64,000 bases of DNA from Rhizobium sp. P38BS-XIX (GCF_012641435.1 NZ_JABAIJ010000015.1:82497-146496); one strand, 5' to 3'; positions 36,413 to 44,888 are shown, counted from the stretch's first letter. Numbers and translations: made by a program. The notes: generated from the sequence alone by a model not told the origin.

Positions 36413-36810
36413 TTGCCGCTGAGCACGCGGCTGGCCACGTTGATGTATTTGCGCCCGGCTTCGGAAGCTTCGACCAGGGCTTTTTCCATGTTGTTGTCGC
36501 CGCGCACGCCTGCAAGCTTGATGAGCATCGGCAGGTTGACGCCTGCGATGACTTCGGTGTGGCCGCTATTCATGACGGAGATTGCAAGATTGGAAGGAGT
36601 GCCGCCAAACATATCCGTGAGGATGATGACACCATGGCCGTCATCGGCGCCCGCGACGGCCTGCAGGATGTCCTGCCGGCGCTTGTCCATGTCGTCTTCG
36701 GGGCCAATACATACCGTTTCTATGAACTTCTGCGGACCAACGACATGCTCGACGGCATGCCGAAACTCTTCAGCCAGCTTGCCATGAGTGACAAGCACAA
36801 GTCCAATCAT
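36409..36810 (-). CDS. PTS EIIA component of the mannose family (EIIA-Man type)
   Basis: The 133-residue protein begins MIGLVLVTHGKLAEEF, with the active-site histidine at His9, and shows VIILTDMFGGTPSN and NLPMLIKLAG as in the IIA domain of mannose-class permeases. No IIB, IIC or IID partner genes are nearby, so it is more likely a regulatory phospho-acceptor than a transporter subunit; in Sinorhizobium the corresponding gene is called manX and takes part in succinate-mediated repression. The ATG at 36810 is chosen from family alignment; the frame is open further up. Confidence 0.93.
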   Translation of the reverse strand: MIGLVLVTHGKLAEEFRHAVEHVVGPQKFIETVCIGPEDDMDKRRQDILQAVAGADDGHGVIILTDMFGGTPSNLAISVMNSGHTEVIAGVNLPMLIKLAGVRGDNNMEKALVEASEAGRKYINVASRVLSGK

Positions 36811-36961
36811 GATATTACTGCTCCCATTGCATATGCAAACAGGTGGCCCATATCGCAATGCAGCAATGCCGTCCACCGTGGGGGGACATCTTGGCGATGA
36901 AAAGACGAAGTGCAAGCTTAAAATACAGGATTTGAACGCCTGTTTGGGCCAAAATTGCCGA

Positions 36962-37426
36962 TTAATCCAGTCTGATGCCGATTTTCGCCGTTATTATGGC
37001 GAGCGGACTGGCTGAGTTTGCAACCAGACGGATGAGGGGAAGGCGGATAGACGGCGCAATGTCGATCTGCTCATTCTCGGGAGGCAGCCTTTCTGCCGTC
37101 GCCGGATCGACCGGGCGGACCGCAAAATGCATTTCCGCTCTCGAAATATGGGGCATGCGGACGATGCCCGTATAACGGATTTCCATCAGGCCGGCGATGG
37201 AAGGCGGGCACTCGGCAAAGACGCGATCACCGTCTCCAGCGATCAGCACGCGATCATCGGCGACCAGTCGCGCATCGAGCCCGAGCTGCTTGGCGGCAGC
37301 CAGGCAGGATAGGGCGAGGGAGGATTTGCCGCTTCCCGATGGTCCGAGAAACAGCAGCCCGGTTTTGCCGATCAGGATTGCCGTTGCGTGGATATTGATC
37401 GCTTCGCCGGTCATGCGGCCGTTCAA
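36962..37426 (-). CDS. hprK: HPr kinase/phosphorylase, short alphaproteobacterial form
   Basis: The 154-residue protein corresponds only to the C-terminal catalytic half of Bacillus HprK (about 310 residues). It has the P-loop LGPSGSGKSSLAL (28-39), LVADDRVLI (the following acidic motif), and GLMEIRYTGIVRMPH, equivalent to the HprK signature region. It should phosphorylate HPr on Ser55. The four-base overlap with the chvG stop ties it to the ChvG-ChvI system, a conserved rhizobial arrangement linking PTS and envelope/acid signalling. Confidence 0.94.
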   Translation of the reverse strand: MNGRMTGEAINIHATAILIGKTGLLFLGPSGSGKSSLALSCLAAAKQLGLDARLVADDRVLIAGDGDRVFAECPPSIAGLMEIRYTGIVRMPHISRAEMHFAVRPVDPATAERLPPENEQIDIAPSIRLPLIRLVANSASPLAIITAKIGIRLD

Positions 37427-39261
37427 ACGTGCGTTTCGGCGGGCAGGGACAGAATGAAGCGGGCGCCGAGCAACGTTGCGCCATCACCATCGATGATGTT
37501 TTCGGCCCGCAGCGAGCCGCCATGCGCTTCGGCGATCTGTCGGCTGATAGAAAGGCCAAGGCCGGAATTCTGGCCGAAGGCCTCGGATTCAGGTCTGTCG
37601 GTATAGAAGCGCTCGAAGATGCGATCGATATTCTCAGCCTGAATGCCGGGACCGTTGTCCTCGATATAGATGACGCAGCGCGTTCGCGTGCGTGTCAGGC
37701 GCACCGTGATCTTGCCCGTATCGTTCGGCACGAAGGAGCGGGCGTTCTCGATGAGGTTGGTGACGATCTGGCCGATGCGCAGATCATGGCCATCGATCGA
37801 GAACTTCGCCTTGTTGGCCGGCTTGCGATCGACCACATACTCGATTTCGACGGCCTTCTTGCTGTGCCCGACCTGCCGCGAAATATCGATCATGTCACGC
37901 AGCAACACTTCGAGATCGAGCGATTTCGCATCGGAGCGGGCGAGCTCGGCATCGAGGCGTGACGCATCCGAGATGTCGCTGATCAGGCGATCGAGGCGGC
38001 GCACGTCGTGCTGGATCACATCCATGAGCCGCTTCTTGGAATCGTCGCTCTTGGCGAGCGGCAGCGTCTCGACGGCGCTTCGCAGAGACGTCAGCGGGTT
38101 TTTCAGTTCATGGCTGACGTCGGCGGCAAAACTCTCGATCGCATCAATGCGATCGTAGAGCGCGGAGGTCATGTCGCGCAGCGCGATCGACAGGTTGCCA
38201 ATTTCATCCTGACGCGCGGAGAAGTCCGGAATTTCCTCGCGTTCCTTCGCTCCGCCGCGGCGCACGCGAATGGCGGCGGCCGAAAGCCGGCGCAGCGGAT
38301 TGGCGATGGTGGAGGACAAAAGCAGTGACAGCACGACGTTGACGAGCGTCGCGACGCCGAAGACGCGCATGATCGCAAGGCGCTCGGCATGAACGATCTT
38401 GTCGATATCGCCGGCCTGGGTCGAGAGCAGAAGCACGCCGAGAACGGCGCGGAAACGCTGGATCGGCACGGCCACCGAAACGATCAGCTCGCCCTTTTCC
38501 GTGGTGCGGACGACCGCGCCGCGCACGCCGGTCAGCGCATTCATGACTTCCGGATAGATCGAGCCGTCGCCGCCGGGCGCTTCCTTATAGACCGGCAGAT
38601 TGCCCGGCTGCAGCATCTTGTTGAGCAACCCGCTGAACCAGTCGGACCAGCTCTGCTTCTCGTCGTCGACGGGCGGCAGGTCGTAGCGCAGCACCTGGCC
38701 GCGCGAATAGAGATGGCGGCTGTCGAGCAAGAGGTTCGCATCGGCGTCGAAGATGCGGGCGCGAGTGCGCGTCGGCGAAATCAGCCGCGTCAGCACCGGT
38801 GCCACCTTTTCCGGATCGATCGGGAATTCGAGATCCTCATCGTTCGGAACGGGTGTGATGCTCTGACCGGCCTGCAGTTCCAGCAGCTTCTGCGGATCGA
38901 TGGTGATGGAGTTGGTGTCGACCGATGCCGATGCCGAGACTGCACCGGCGATGATCTCGCCCTGCGTCAGCAGGCTCTCGACGCGGGCGTCGATCAGACC
39001 TTCTCGAAACTGATTGAGGTAGAGAATGCCGCCGACAAGGACGACCAGAGCCGCGAGATTGAAGAAGAGGATGCGTCGCGTCAGGCTCGAAAAGACGGCA
39101 TTGCCGAAGATGCGGCGGATCAGAACAAACGGATGCGTCCATCGGCGGCGCGCGATTCGAGCGCCGCCCGGGCTTTCCGAGTCGTCTATATCCCTGTCCT
39201 GCACCAGCTGTGCCAAGCCTACGGCCCTTTCGAAGAACGGGATCCAAGACCCCGTTCGCAT
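37423..39261 (-). CDS. chvG: Sensor histidine kinase ChvG (ExoS)
   Basis: ChvG is the inner-membrane sensor that, with ChvI, controls exopolysaccharide, motility and acid responses in rhizobia and Agrobacterium. The protein has a TM segment (ILFFNLAALVVLVGGILYL, about residues 65-83), a periplasmic domain of roughly 200 residues, a second TM (RVFGVATLVNVVLSLLLSS), HAMP, and a kinase core with SHELKNPLTSLRSAVE (His384), NLIENARSF, DNGPGIQAENI and GQNSGLGLSISRQIA. A TTG at 39216 with GAAAGGG upstream gives a 597-residue alternative, close to the length of the S. meliloti protein. Confidence 0.96.
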   Translation of the reverse strand: MRTGSWIPFFERAVGLAQLVQDRDIDDSESPGGARIARRRWTHPFVLIRRIFGNAVFSSLTRRILFFNLAALVVLVGGILYLNQFREGLIDARVESLLTQGEIIAGAVSASASVDTNSITIDPQKLLELQAGQSITPVPNDEDLEFPIDPEKVAPVLTRLISPTRTRARIFDADANLLLDSRHLYSRGQVLRYDLPPVDDEKQSWSDWFSGLLNKMLQPGNLPVYKEAPGGDGSIYPEVMNALTGVRGAVVRTTEKGELIVSVAVPIQRFRAVLGVLLLSTQAGDIDKIVHAERLAIMRVFGVATLVNVVLSLLLSSTIANPLRRLSAAAIRVRRGGAKEREEIPDFSARQDEIGNLSIALRDMTSALYDRIDAIESFAADVSHELKNPLTSLRSAVETLPLAKSDDSKKRLMDVIQHDVRRLDRLISDISDASRLDAELARSDAKSLDLEVLLRDMIDISRQVGHSKKAVEIEYVVDRKPANKAKFSIDGHDLRIGQIVTNLIENARSFVPNDTGKITVRLTRTRTRCVIYIEDNGPGIQAENIDRIFERFYTDRPESEAFGQNSGLGLSISRQIAEAHGGSLRAENIIDGDGATLLGARFILSLPAETHV

Positions 39262-39303
39262 GCTCTTATTCCATTCTCAGCTGCATGGTCCAGTTAACTA
39301 TTC

Positions 39304-39349
39304 GAGCATGATGCCGAAAGTATGAGAGACCTTCGGACGATATCATGCT
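39304..39349. repeat. Dispersed palindromic repeat, copy 2 (between chvI and chvG)
   Basis: GAGCATGATGCCGAAAGTA...CTTCGGACGATATCATGCT, the same layout as the elements at 34238 and 47619, but with a few substitutions. It lies in the 150-base space between chvI and chvG. Confidence 0.8.
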
Positions 39350-39410
39350 GAATGGTCGCGTCGTGAGCGCAGGCCGATTTTAGGCCGGTTCGGCCTAAAA
39401 CTTTTCGGCT

Positions 39411-40142
39411 CTAGGCTGCCTCGCGGAAACGATAACCCACGCCATACAGCGTCTCGATCATATCAAATTCGATGTCGACCATCTTGAATTTCTTGCGCAG
39501 GCGCTTGATGTGGCTGTCGATGGTGCGGTCATCGACATAGACCTGCTCGTCATAAGCGGCATCCATCAGGGCATCGCGGCTCTTGACCACGCCGGGGCGC
39601 TGGGCAAGCGAATGCAGGATCAGAAACTCGGTAACAGTCAACGTCACCGGCTCGCCCTTCCAGGTGCAGGTATGCCGTTCCTGGTCCATGACAAGCTGTC
39701 CGCGTTCCAGCGAGCGGGCCTGCTGTGCGGCGCCCGGCTTCGCAGCGGCAGCGCCGCCGGCAGCGTTCGCCGCCTCGCGTGCCGAAGCGCGGCGGAGCAC
39801 GGCCTTGACGCGCTCGACAAGCAGGCGCTGTGAAAACGGCTTAGTAATAAAGTCGTCAGCGCCCATCTTCAGGCCGAAGAGCTCGTCGATCTCTTCATCC
39901 TTCGAGGTCAGGAAGATGACGGGAATATCGGATTTCTGACGCAGGCGGCGGAGAAGCTCCATCCCGTCCATGCGCGGCATCTTGATATCGAAGATCGCCA
40001 GCTGAGGCGGCCGGGCAAGCAGGCCGTCCAGAGCCGAGGCACCGTCCGTATAGGTTTCTACCTTGTATCCCTCTGCTTCCAAGGCAATCGATACGGAAGT
40101 CAGAATATTGCGGTCGTCGTCAACGAGCGCGATTGTCAGCAT
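39411..40142 (-). CDS. chvI: Response regulator ChvI
   Basis: The 243-residue OmpR-type regulator has a receiver domain beginning TIALVDDDRNILTSVSIALE, phospho-acceptor Asp52 in LAIFDIKMPRMDG, the switch Thr in IFLTSKDEEID, and Lys in DDFITKPFSQRLL. An alanine/proline-rich linker (about 120-145) precedes a winged-helix domain ending SHIKRLRKKFKMVDIEFD...YGVGYRF. The ATG at 40142 has GGAGA at good spacing; an upstream ATG at 40160 is possible. It pairs with ChvG and is divergent from pckA. Confidence 0.96.
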   Translation of the reverse strand: MLTIALVDDDRNILTSVSIALEAEGYKVETYTDGASALDGLLARPPQLAIFDIKMPRMDGMELLRRLRQKSDIPVIFLTSKDEEIDELFGLKMGADDFITKPFSQRLLVERVKAVLRRASAREAANAAGGAAAAKPGAAQQARSLERGQLVMDQERHTCTWKGEPVTLTVTEFLILHSLAQRPGVVKSRDALMDAAYDEQVYVDDRTIDSHIKRLRKKFKMVDIEFDMIETLYGVGYRFREAA

Positions 40143-40368
40143 GGTGTTCGTCTCCGTCATCAGTGCGCGTCTCCCGGATTTGGAATCCAGCCCAGGCGGT
40201 CTGCCAGCTCGGTCGGCGGTAACCTGGCGCGCTTATGGGGATAAAGGTGGAACAAATTGTGGCAAAGATAAAGGGGTGGATTGCCGAGGCGAAAGCTGAG
40301 TGATCGGAGGTTGTGCGACGAAACGTCTCGGCCGCCGATTTTCAAACGATTTAAAATTGGCTGATTTT

Positions 40369-40385
40369 ATTTAAATCGATTAAAT
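40369..40385 (+). promoter_or_regulatory. Candidate LacI-family (PckR-like) operator upstream of pckA
   Basis: TTAAATCGATTAAA is a near-palindrome centred on CG, the pattern of LacI/GalR-family operators; a weaker CGATTTAAA half-site lies at 40347-40355, mirrored by TTTAAATCG at 40370-40378. It sits about 110 bases before pckA and 35 before the candidate -35. PckR, a LacI-family regulator, controls pckA in Sinorhizobium; the site match is my inference. The rest of the 350-base chvI/pckA space shows no gene. Confidence 0.45.
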
Positions 40386-40419
40386 AACTGATATCATTAA
40401 ATATTTTTGAGTTTCGGCT

Positions 40420-40448
40420 CTTGTGCTTTTAAAAAGACGTCTCTACGC
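40420..40448 (+). promoter_or_regulatory. Candidate pckA promoter
   Basis: CTTGTG and CTACGC are separated by 17 bases, in the layout of the rhizobial consensus (CTTGAC, 17, CTATAT) with two mismatches in each box. It lies about 45 bases before the pckA ATG. Confidence 0.4.
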
Positions 40449-40492
40449 TTTAGTTAGTTCTAACGGCAAAGCCCCTTGTAGAGGAAAATGTG

Positions 40493-42103
40493 ATGGAGCA
40501 ATTCGGCGTCCGTAATCCCGCGACTGAACTCGGATCGATCGGTCTGGGAGCCGCTGCCAGCGTGCGCTATAACCTCATGGAGGCTCACCTGTATGAGGAA
40601 GCGATTCGCCGCCGCGAGGCAGATCTGACTGCCGATGGCGCCTTGAGAGCCATCACCGGACAGCACACCGGCCGCTCCCCGAAGGACAAGTTCGTCGTGC
40701 GCGACGCCACTACCGAAGACCAGATCTGGTGGGACAACAACAAGCCGATGTCGCCGGAGCACTTTGCGCTGCTGCATGAAGACATGCTGACGCATGCCCG
40801 CGGCAAGGACCTGTTCGTTCAGGATCTGATCGGCGGCGCCGATGACGAATATGCCCTGCCGACCCGCGTCGTGACGGAGTTTGCATGGCACTCGCTGTTC
40901 ATCCGCAATCTGCTCATCCGTCCGGATCGCTCGAAGCTCGAAAGCTTTGTGCCGAAGCTGACGATCATCGATCTGCCGAGCTTCCGCGCCGACCCAGAGC
41001 GCTACGGCTGCCGCACCGAGACGGTCATTGCCTGCGATTTCGTCAACGGCATCGTCCTGATCGGTGGCACCTCCTACGCCGGCGAGATGAAGAAATCGGT
41101 CTTCACGGCGCTGAACTACATGCTGCCGGAGCGTGGCGTCATGCCGATGCATTGCTCGGCCAATGTCGGCCCGGAAGGCGATGCTGCGATCTTCTTCGGC
41201 CTGTCCGGCACGGGCAAGACGACGCTCTCGGCCGACCCGACCCGCACCCTCATCGGTGACGACGAGCATGGCTGGGGCGAAAACGGTATCTTCAATTTCG
41301 AAGGCGGTTGCTACGCCAAGACCATCCGTCTTTCGGCCGAAGCCGAGCCGGAAATCTATGAAACGACACGTCGTTTCGGCACTGTGCTGGAAAACGTCGT
41401 GCTCGACGAACATGGCCGGCCGGATCTCGACGATGGCTCGCTGACGGAAAATACCCGCAGCGCCTATCCGCTGCATTTCATCCCGAACGCTTCGGCGTCC
41501 GGCATCACGGGCCATCCCGAGACGATCATCATGCTGACGGCCGACGCTTTCGGCGTCATGCCGCCGATCGCCAGGCTGACGCCGGATCAGGCGATGTATC
41601 ACTTCCTGTCCGGCTACACCGCCAAGGTCGCTGGCACGGAAAAGGGCGTCGTCGAGCCGGAAGCCACGTTCTCGACCTGCTTCGGTGCCCCCTTCATGCC
41701 GCGCCATCCGGCCGAGTACGGCAATCTGCTCAAGGAACTGATCGCTCGCCACGGCGCCCGTTGCTGGCTGGTCAACACCGGCTGGACCGGCGGCGCTTAC
41801 GGCAAGGGAAGCCGCATGCCGATCAAGGCGACGCGTGCGTTGCTCGCGGCTGCCCTGAAGGGCGATCTCGACAATGTCGAATTCCGCACCGACGCGAATT
41901 TCGGCTTTGCGGTGCCGGTTGCGGTCGATGGTGTCGACACGGCGATCCTCGACCCGCGCTCCACCTGGGCTGATGGCGATGCCTATGATGCGCAGGCGAA
42001 GAAGCTGGTACAGATGTTCGTCACCAACTTCGCCAAGTTCGAAGACCATGTCGACGGCAACGTCCGCGATGCGGCTCCGGGAATCCGTGTCGCTGCCCAA
42101 TAA
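40493..42103 (+). CDS. pckA: Phosphoenolpyruvate carboxykinase (ATP)
   Basis: PckA converts oxaloacetate to PEP, the entry to gluconeogenesis when rhizobia grow on dicarboxylates. The 536-residue length equals known rhizobial PckA. Motifs are the substrate loop ITGQHTGRSPKDKF, the PEPCK signature GGTSYAGEMKKSVF, the kinase P-loop FGLSGTGKTTLSADP, metal-binding LIGDDEHGWG, and NTGWTGGAYGKGSRM. The ATG at 40493 has GAGGAAA upstream. Divergent from chvI, as described for Sinorhizobium, and followed by an intrinsic terminator. Confidence 0.98.
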   Translation: MEQFGVRNPATELGSIGLGAAASVRYNLMEAHLYEEAIRRREADLTADGALRAITGQHTGRSPKDKFVVRDATTEDQIWWDNNKPMSPEHFALLHEDMLTHARGKDLFVQDLIGGADDEYALPTRVVTEFAWHSLFIRNLLIRPDRSKLESFVPKLTIIDLPSFRADPERYGCRTETVIACDFVNGIVLIGGTSYAGEMKKSVFTALNYMLPERGVMPMHCSANVGPEGDAAIFFGLSGTGKTTLSADPTRTLIGDDEHGWGENGIFNFEGGCYAKTIRLSAEAEPEIYETTRRFGTVLENVVLDEHGRPDLDDGSLTENTRSAYPLHFIPNASASGITGHPETIIMLTADAFGVMPPIARLTPDQAMYHFLSGYTAKVAGTEKGVVEPEATFSTCFGAPFMPRHPAEYGNLLKELIARHGARCWLVNTGWTGGAYGKGSRMPIKATRALLAAALKGDLDNVEFRTDANFGFAVPVAVDGVDTAILDPRSTWADGDAYDAQAKKLVQMFVTNFAKFEDHVDGNVRDAAPGIRVAAQ

Positions 42104-42128
42104 ACATCCAGAACGGGAATGACTCACG

Positions 42129-42164
42129 TGAAACCCGGCGGCCAGTTCGCCGGGTTTCATTTTG
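42129..42164 (+). terminator. Intrinsic terminator after pckA
   Basis: TGAAACCCGGCG pairs perfectly with CGCCGGGTTTCA around a 7-base loop, followed by TTTT, 25 bases after the pckA stop. Confidence 0.88.
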
Positions 42165-42221
42165 TCCGGCAGCAGTTTTCAACCGCGCGTCAATGTGGGA
42201 TAGACAGGCGCGGAGAAAATC

Positions 42222-42656
42222 ATGGCCAGCGAAGCGCTTTACATCAACGACCGGATCACGATCGCCGGCTGGGAGCTGACGGAGCAATTCGTTCTGGCGG
42301 GCGGTCCCGGCGGCCAGAACGTCAACAAGGTCGCAACTGCAGTCCAGCTTTTCTTCAACGTCCAGAATTCTCCTTCCCTGACGGACCGCGTCAAGGCGAA
42401 TGCGATCAGACTTGCCGGCCGCCGCGTGTCCAAGGACGGCGTGCTGATGATCGAGGCCAGCCGCTTCCGCAGCCAGGATCGCAATCGCGAGGATGCGCGC
42501 GAGCGACTGAAAGAGCTGATTCTCGAAGCCGCCGCCCCACCGCCGCCGCCGCGCCGAAAGACCAAGCCGACAAAGGGTTCCATCGAACGCAGGCTGAAGG
42601 AAAAATCCGGCCGTTCCGAAGTCAAGAAGATGCGCGGCAAGGTCGGCGGCGACTAG
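42222..42656 (+). CDS. arfB: Ribosome-rescue peptidyl-tRNA hydrolase ArfB (YaeJ/ICT1 type)
   Basis: ArfB hydrolyses peptidyl-tRNA on stalled ribosomes without a stop codon. The 144-residue protein has the catalytic GGQ in AGGPGGQNVNKVAT (30-32) and lacks the codon-recognition domain of full release factors. The basic C-terminal tail, with PPRRKTKPTKGSIERRLKEK in its first part and VKKMRGKV, is the element that enters the empty mRNA channel. Here it is a single gene after pckA, with its own start after AAATC. Confidence 0.95.
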   Translation: MASEALYINDRITIAGWELTEQFVLAGGPGGQNVNKVATAVQLFFNVQNSPSLTDRVKANAIRLAGRRVSKDGVLMIEASRFRSQDRNREDARERLKELILEAAAPPPPPRRKTKPTKGSIERRLKEKSGRSEVKKMRGKVGGD

Positions 42657-42740
42657 GTTTTGTTTTCGGGCTGCGTTTTTGGTTTCGCTCCGCCAAAGTG
42701 GCTTGTCAGGTGAGTTCGATTTTGCGGAGGCTATATGCCG

Positions 42741-42884
42741 GGCCCCTCATCCTAGCCCTCTCCCCGCGATGCGGGGAGAAGGGACGGCAGCACGAAACAG
42801 CGAGCCTTTCCATTACTGCGAGCTGGCTTAGGGCAAGATAGCTCCCTCGCCCCGCTTGCGGGGAGAGGGTTGGGGTGAGGGGCC
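42741..42884. repeat. Long palindromic mosaic intergenic repeat
   Basis: The 144-base element begins GGCCCCTCATCCTAGCCCTC and ends in the near-complement GAGGGTTGGGGTGAGGGGCC. Each side also contains a smaller hairpin (CCCCGCxxTGCGGGG). The interior of about 55 bases is not repeated. Elements with these ends (CCTCACCC...CTCTCCCCGC) are a frequent mosaic type between genes in Rhizobiaceae. It is not translated here; the open frame crossing its right arm belongs to alkB only after 42946. Confidence 0.85.
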
Positions 42885-42945
42885 ACGCACAAAGTCGCGG
42901 CATCGGCATATTCACCTGACCGGCACAATTCACTGGAACAACTCG

Positions 42946-43554
42946 ATGCAGCTCCACAATGGAATTCGCCATCTGCCAGGATATCTCGACCGCCCCGCCC
43001 AGGAGGCGATGGTCGAGGCAATCCGCACCGTTGTGGCGGAAGCGCCGCTATATACGCCGGTCATGCCGGGCACCGGCAAGGAGATGTCGGTGCGTATGAC
43101 CAATTGCGGTTCGCTTGGCTGGGTAACGGACAAACAGCGAGGTTATCGCTATCAGCCGACGCATCCGGTCACCGATCGTCCGTGGCCGGCCATACCGTCG
43201 AAGCTTCTGGACCTCTGGCGCGATATAGCAGGCTATGAAAAGCCGCCCGAAGCCTGCCTCGTCAACTTCTACAGCGACGATGCTCGCATGGGCCTGCACC
43301 AGGATCGTGACGAGCAGGATCTCAGCGCACCCGTCCTCTCGGTCTCGCTCGGAAATATTTGCCTTTTTCGGGTCGGCGGTCTCAACCGCAATGATCCTAC
43401 GCTCTCGTTCAAGCTTGCGAGCGGCGATATCGTCGTTCTTGGCGGCGAGGGGAGACTCTGCTTCCACGGAGTCGATCGTATCTATCCGGCAACCTCGACG
43501 CTCTTGAAGAACGGCGGTCGGATCAACCTGACCCTCCGGCGTGTTCAGCCCTGA
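42946..43554 (+). CDS. alkB: AlkB-type DNA repair dioxygenase
   Basis: AlkB removes methyl lesions (1-meA, 3-meC) from nucleic acids by Fe(II)/2-oxoglutarate oxidation. The 202-residue protein has the iron ligands HQDRDE (His118, Asp120) and FHGVDRI (His174), the 2-oxoglutarate arginines in GGRINLTLRR (Arg192, Arg198), and the substrate-lid region TNCGSLGWVTDKQRGYRY. It begins at the ATG following the mosaic repeat; earlier codons in frame come from the repeat and are not conserved protein. It converges with coaA three bases apart. Confidence 0.95.
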   Translation: MQLHNGIRHLPGYLDRPAQEAMVEAIRTVVAEAPLYTPVMPGTGKEMSVRMTNCGSLGWVTDKQRGYRYQPTHPVTDRPWPAIPSKLLDLWRDIAGYEKPPEACLVNFYSDDARMGLHQDRDEQDLSAPVLSVSLGNICLFRVGGLNRNDPTLSFKLASGDIVVLGGEGRLCFHGVDRIYPATSTLLKNGGRINLTLRRVQP

Positions 43555-43557
43555 TCT

Positions 43558-44553
43558 TCAGAGCTTCCGCAGCGCAACCTGCTCGATCAGATGATTCTTG
43601 CCCTTCTGCAGGATGAGATCGGCGCGTGGGCGCGTCGGCAGAATGTTCTGGCGCAGGTTCTTCAGGTTGATGTTCTTCCAGAGCCCTTCGGCAATCGCCA
43701 GCGCTTCATCCTCGCTGATCGAGGCATAGCGATGGAAGAAGGAATTGGGATCGCGGAAGGCGGTCTCGCGCAGCCGCATGAAGCGGGCGACGTACCAATT
43801 GTGGATCTGCTGTTCCTCGGCGTCGATATAGATCGAGAAGTCGAAGAAATCCGAAACCATGGGCACGATCTTGCCGTCGGCGGGCAGATGCCGCGATTGC
43901 AGCACGTTGATGCCTTCGAAAATCAGGATATCCGGCTGGTCGACCGTCTTGAATTCGTTCGGCAACACGTCATAGACGAGATGCGAATAGGAGGGCGCCT
44001 GCACATTCGGCTGGCCGGCCTTGATGGCTGAGAGGAAACGCAGCAGCGCGGCCGTATCGTAGCTTTCCGGAAAACCCTTGCGCTGCATCAGGTTACGGCG
44101 CTGCAGTTCCGCGTTCGGATAGAGAAAGCCGTCCGTGGTGACGAGATCGACCTTTGGGCTCGATGGCCAGCGGCCCAGCAGTTCTTTCAGGATACGGGCG
44201 GTGGTGGACTTGCCGACAGCGACCGAGCCGGCAATGCCGATGACGAAGGGCGTCTTGGCGACATCGGAGAGGCTGAGGAACCGATTGCGCTGCTCGAACA
44301 GGATCTGCGAGGATTCCACATGCGAGGACAGAAGTCGCGACAGCGACAGATAGATGCGCCGGACTTCGTCGAGATCGATCGGGTCGCCCATCGAACGCAG
44401 TCGCTTCACTTCGTCTGATGTCAGCGTCAGCGGCGTGTCCGCCCGGAATTTCGCCCATTCTTCCGAGGAAAAGAAGTAGTACGGCGAATAGGCCTTCGCC
44501 TCGAAAATATCGAGTGTCTCGGGCGCAGGCTCGCTCTTGGTCGCTATCGTCAT
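43558..44553 (-). CDS. coaA: Type I pantothenate kinase
   Basis: CoaA phosphorylates pantothenate, the first and usually feedback-controlled step of CoA synthesis. The 331-residue protein has the P-loop GIAGSVAVGKSTTARIL, the segment DLVTTDGFLYPNAEL, GFPESYDTAALLRFL, ILIFEGINVLQ and the C-terminal NLRQNILPTRPRADLIL. This is the bacterial type I form seen in E. coli. It follows hisE by seven bases on the same strand, so it may be read with the his genes. Start at ATG 44553 from family comparison. Confidence 0.97.
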   Translation of the reverse strand: MTIATKSEPAPETLDIFEAKAYSPYYFFSSEEWAKFRADTPLTLTSDEVKRLRSMGDPIDLDEVRRIYLSLSRLLSSHVESSQILFEQRNRFLSLSDVAKTPFVIGIAGSVAVGKSTTARILKELLGRWPSSPKVDLVTTDGFLYPNAELQRRNLMQRKGFPESYDTAALLRFLSAIKAGQPNVQAPSYSHLVYDVLPNEFKTVDQPDILIFEGINVLQSRHLPADGKIVPMVSDFFDFSIYIDAEEQQIHNWYVARFMRLRETAFRDPNSFFHRYASISEDEALAIAEGLWKNINLKNLRQNILPTRPRADLILQKGKNHLIEQVALRKL

Positions 44554-44560
44554 CGCGTTC

Positions 44561-44875
44561 TTACCGGCTGGCCTTTTCCTGAAGGCCGGATTGTGAGGTG
44601 CGCCTCTCGAGCTCACCCATGACATTCTCTAACGGAATGCCCGCAATCTTCAATACGACCAAAAGATGATATAGCAGATCGGCCGCCTCGTAGGTGAGGT
44701 TGTCGCGATCGTTGACGACGGCGGCCATCACGGCCTCGATCGCCTCTTCGCCGAGTTTCTTGGCGGCTTTCGGCTGGCCGGCGGCAAAAAGTTTCGCCGT
44801 CCAGGATTCGTCCGGCGAAGCCTTCGCGCGTTCCTCGACGATTCGCTCGAGGTCGGAAAGAGTAAATCCGCTCAT
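44561..44875 (-). CDS. hisE: Phosphoribosyl-ATP pyrophosphatase
   Basis: HisE hydrolyses phosphoribosyl-ATP to phosphoribosyl-AMP, the second histidine step. The 104-residue all-helical protein contains the metal-binding region KKLGEEAIEAVMAA and YEAADLLYHLLVVL typical of MazG-like HisE. It is separate from HisI, as usual in alphaproteobacteria. The frame is open further up within hisF, but the ATG at 44875 gives the family length. Confidence 0.96.
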   Translation of the reverse strand: MSGFTLSDLERIVEERAKASPDESWTAKLFAAGQPKAAKKLGEEAIEAVMAAVVNDRDNLTYEAADLLYHLLVVLKIAGIPLENVMGELERRTSQSGLQEKASR

Positions 44876-44888
44876 CTCTCGCTGTCTC

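Noticed and set aside
36409..36810. Sugar-transport PTS locus
   Set aside because: No IIB, IIC or IID genes are present; the EIIA, HPr and HPr kinase fit a regulatory PTS.
34216..39349. Possible CRISPR-like array from the repeated palindromes
   Set aside because: The copies are thousands of bases apart, without regular spacers or cas genes; they are dispersed intergenic repeats.
40460..42160. 566-codon open frame antisense to pckA
   Set aside because: Amino-acid content is arginine/histidine-rich noise and the frame mirrors pckA codons; no family resemblance.
42741..42945. N-terminal extension of AlkB or a small gene over the repeat
   Set aside because: The sequence is a palindromic repeat found between genes; the AlkB fold starts at 42946.
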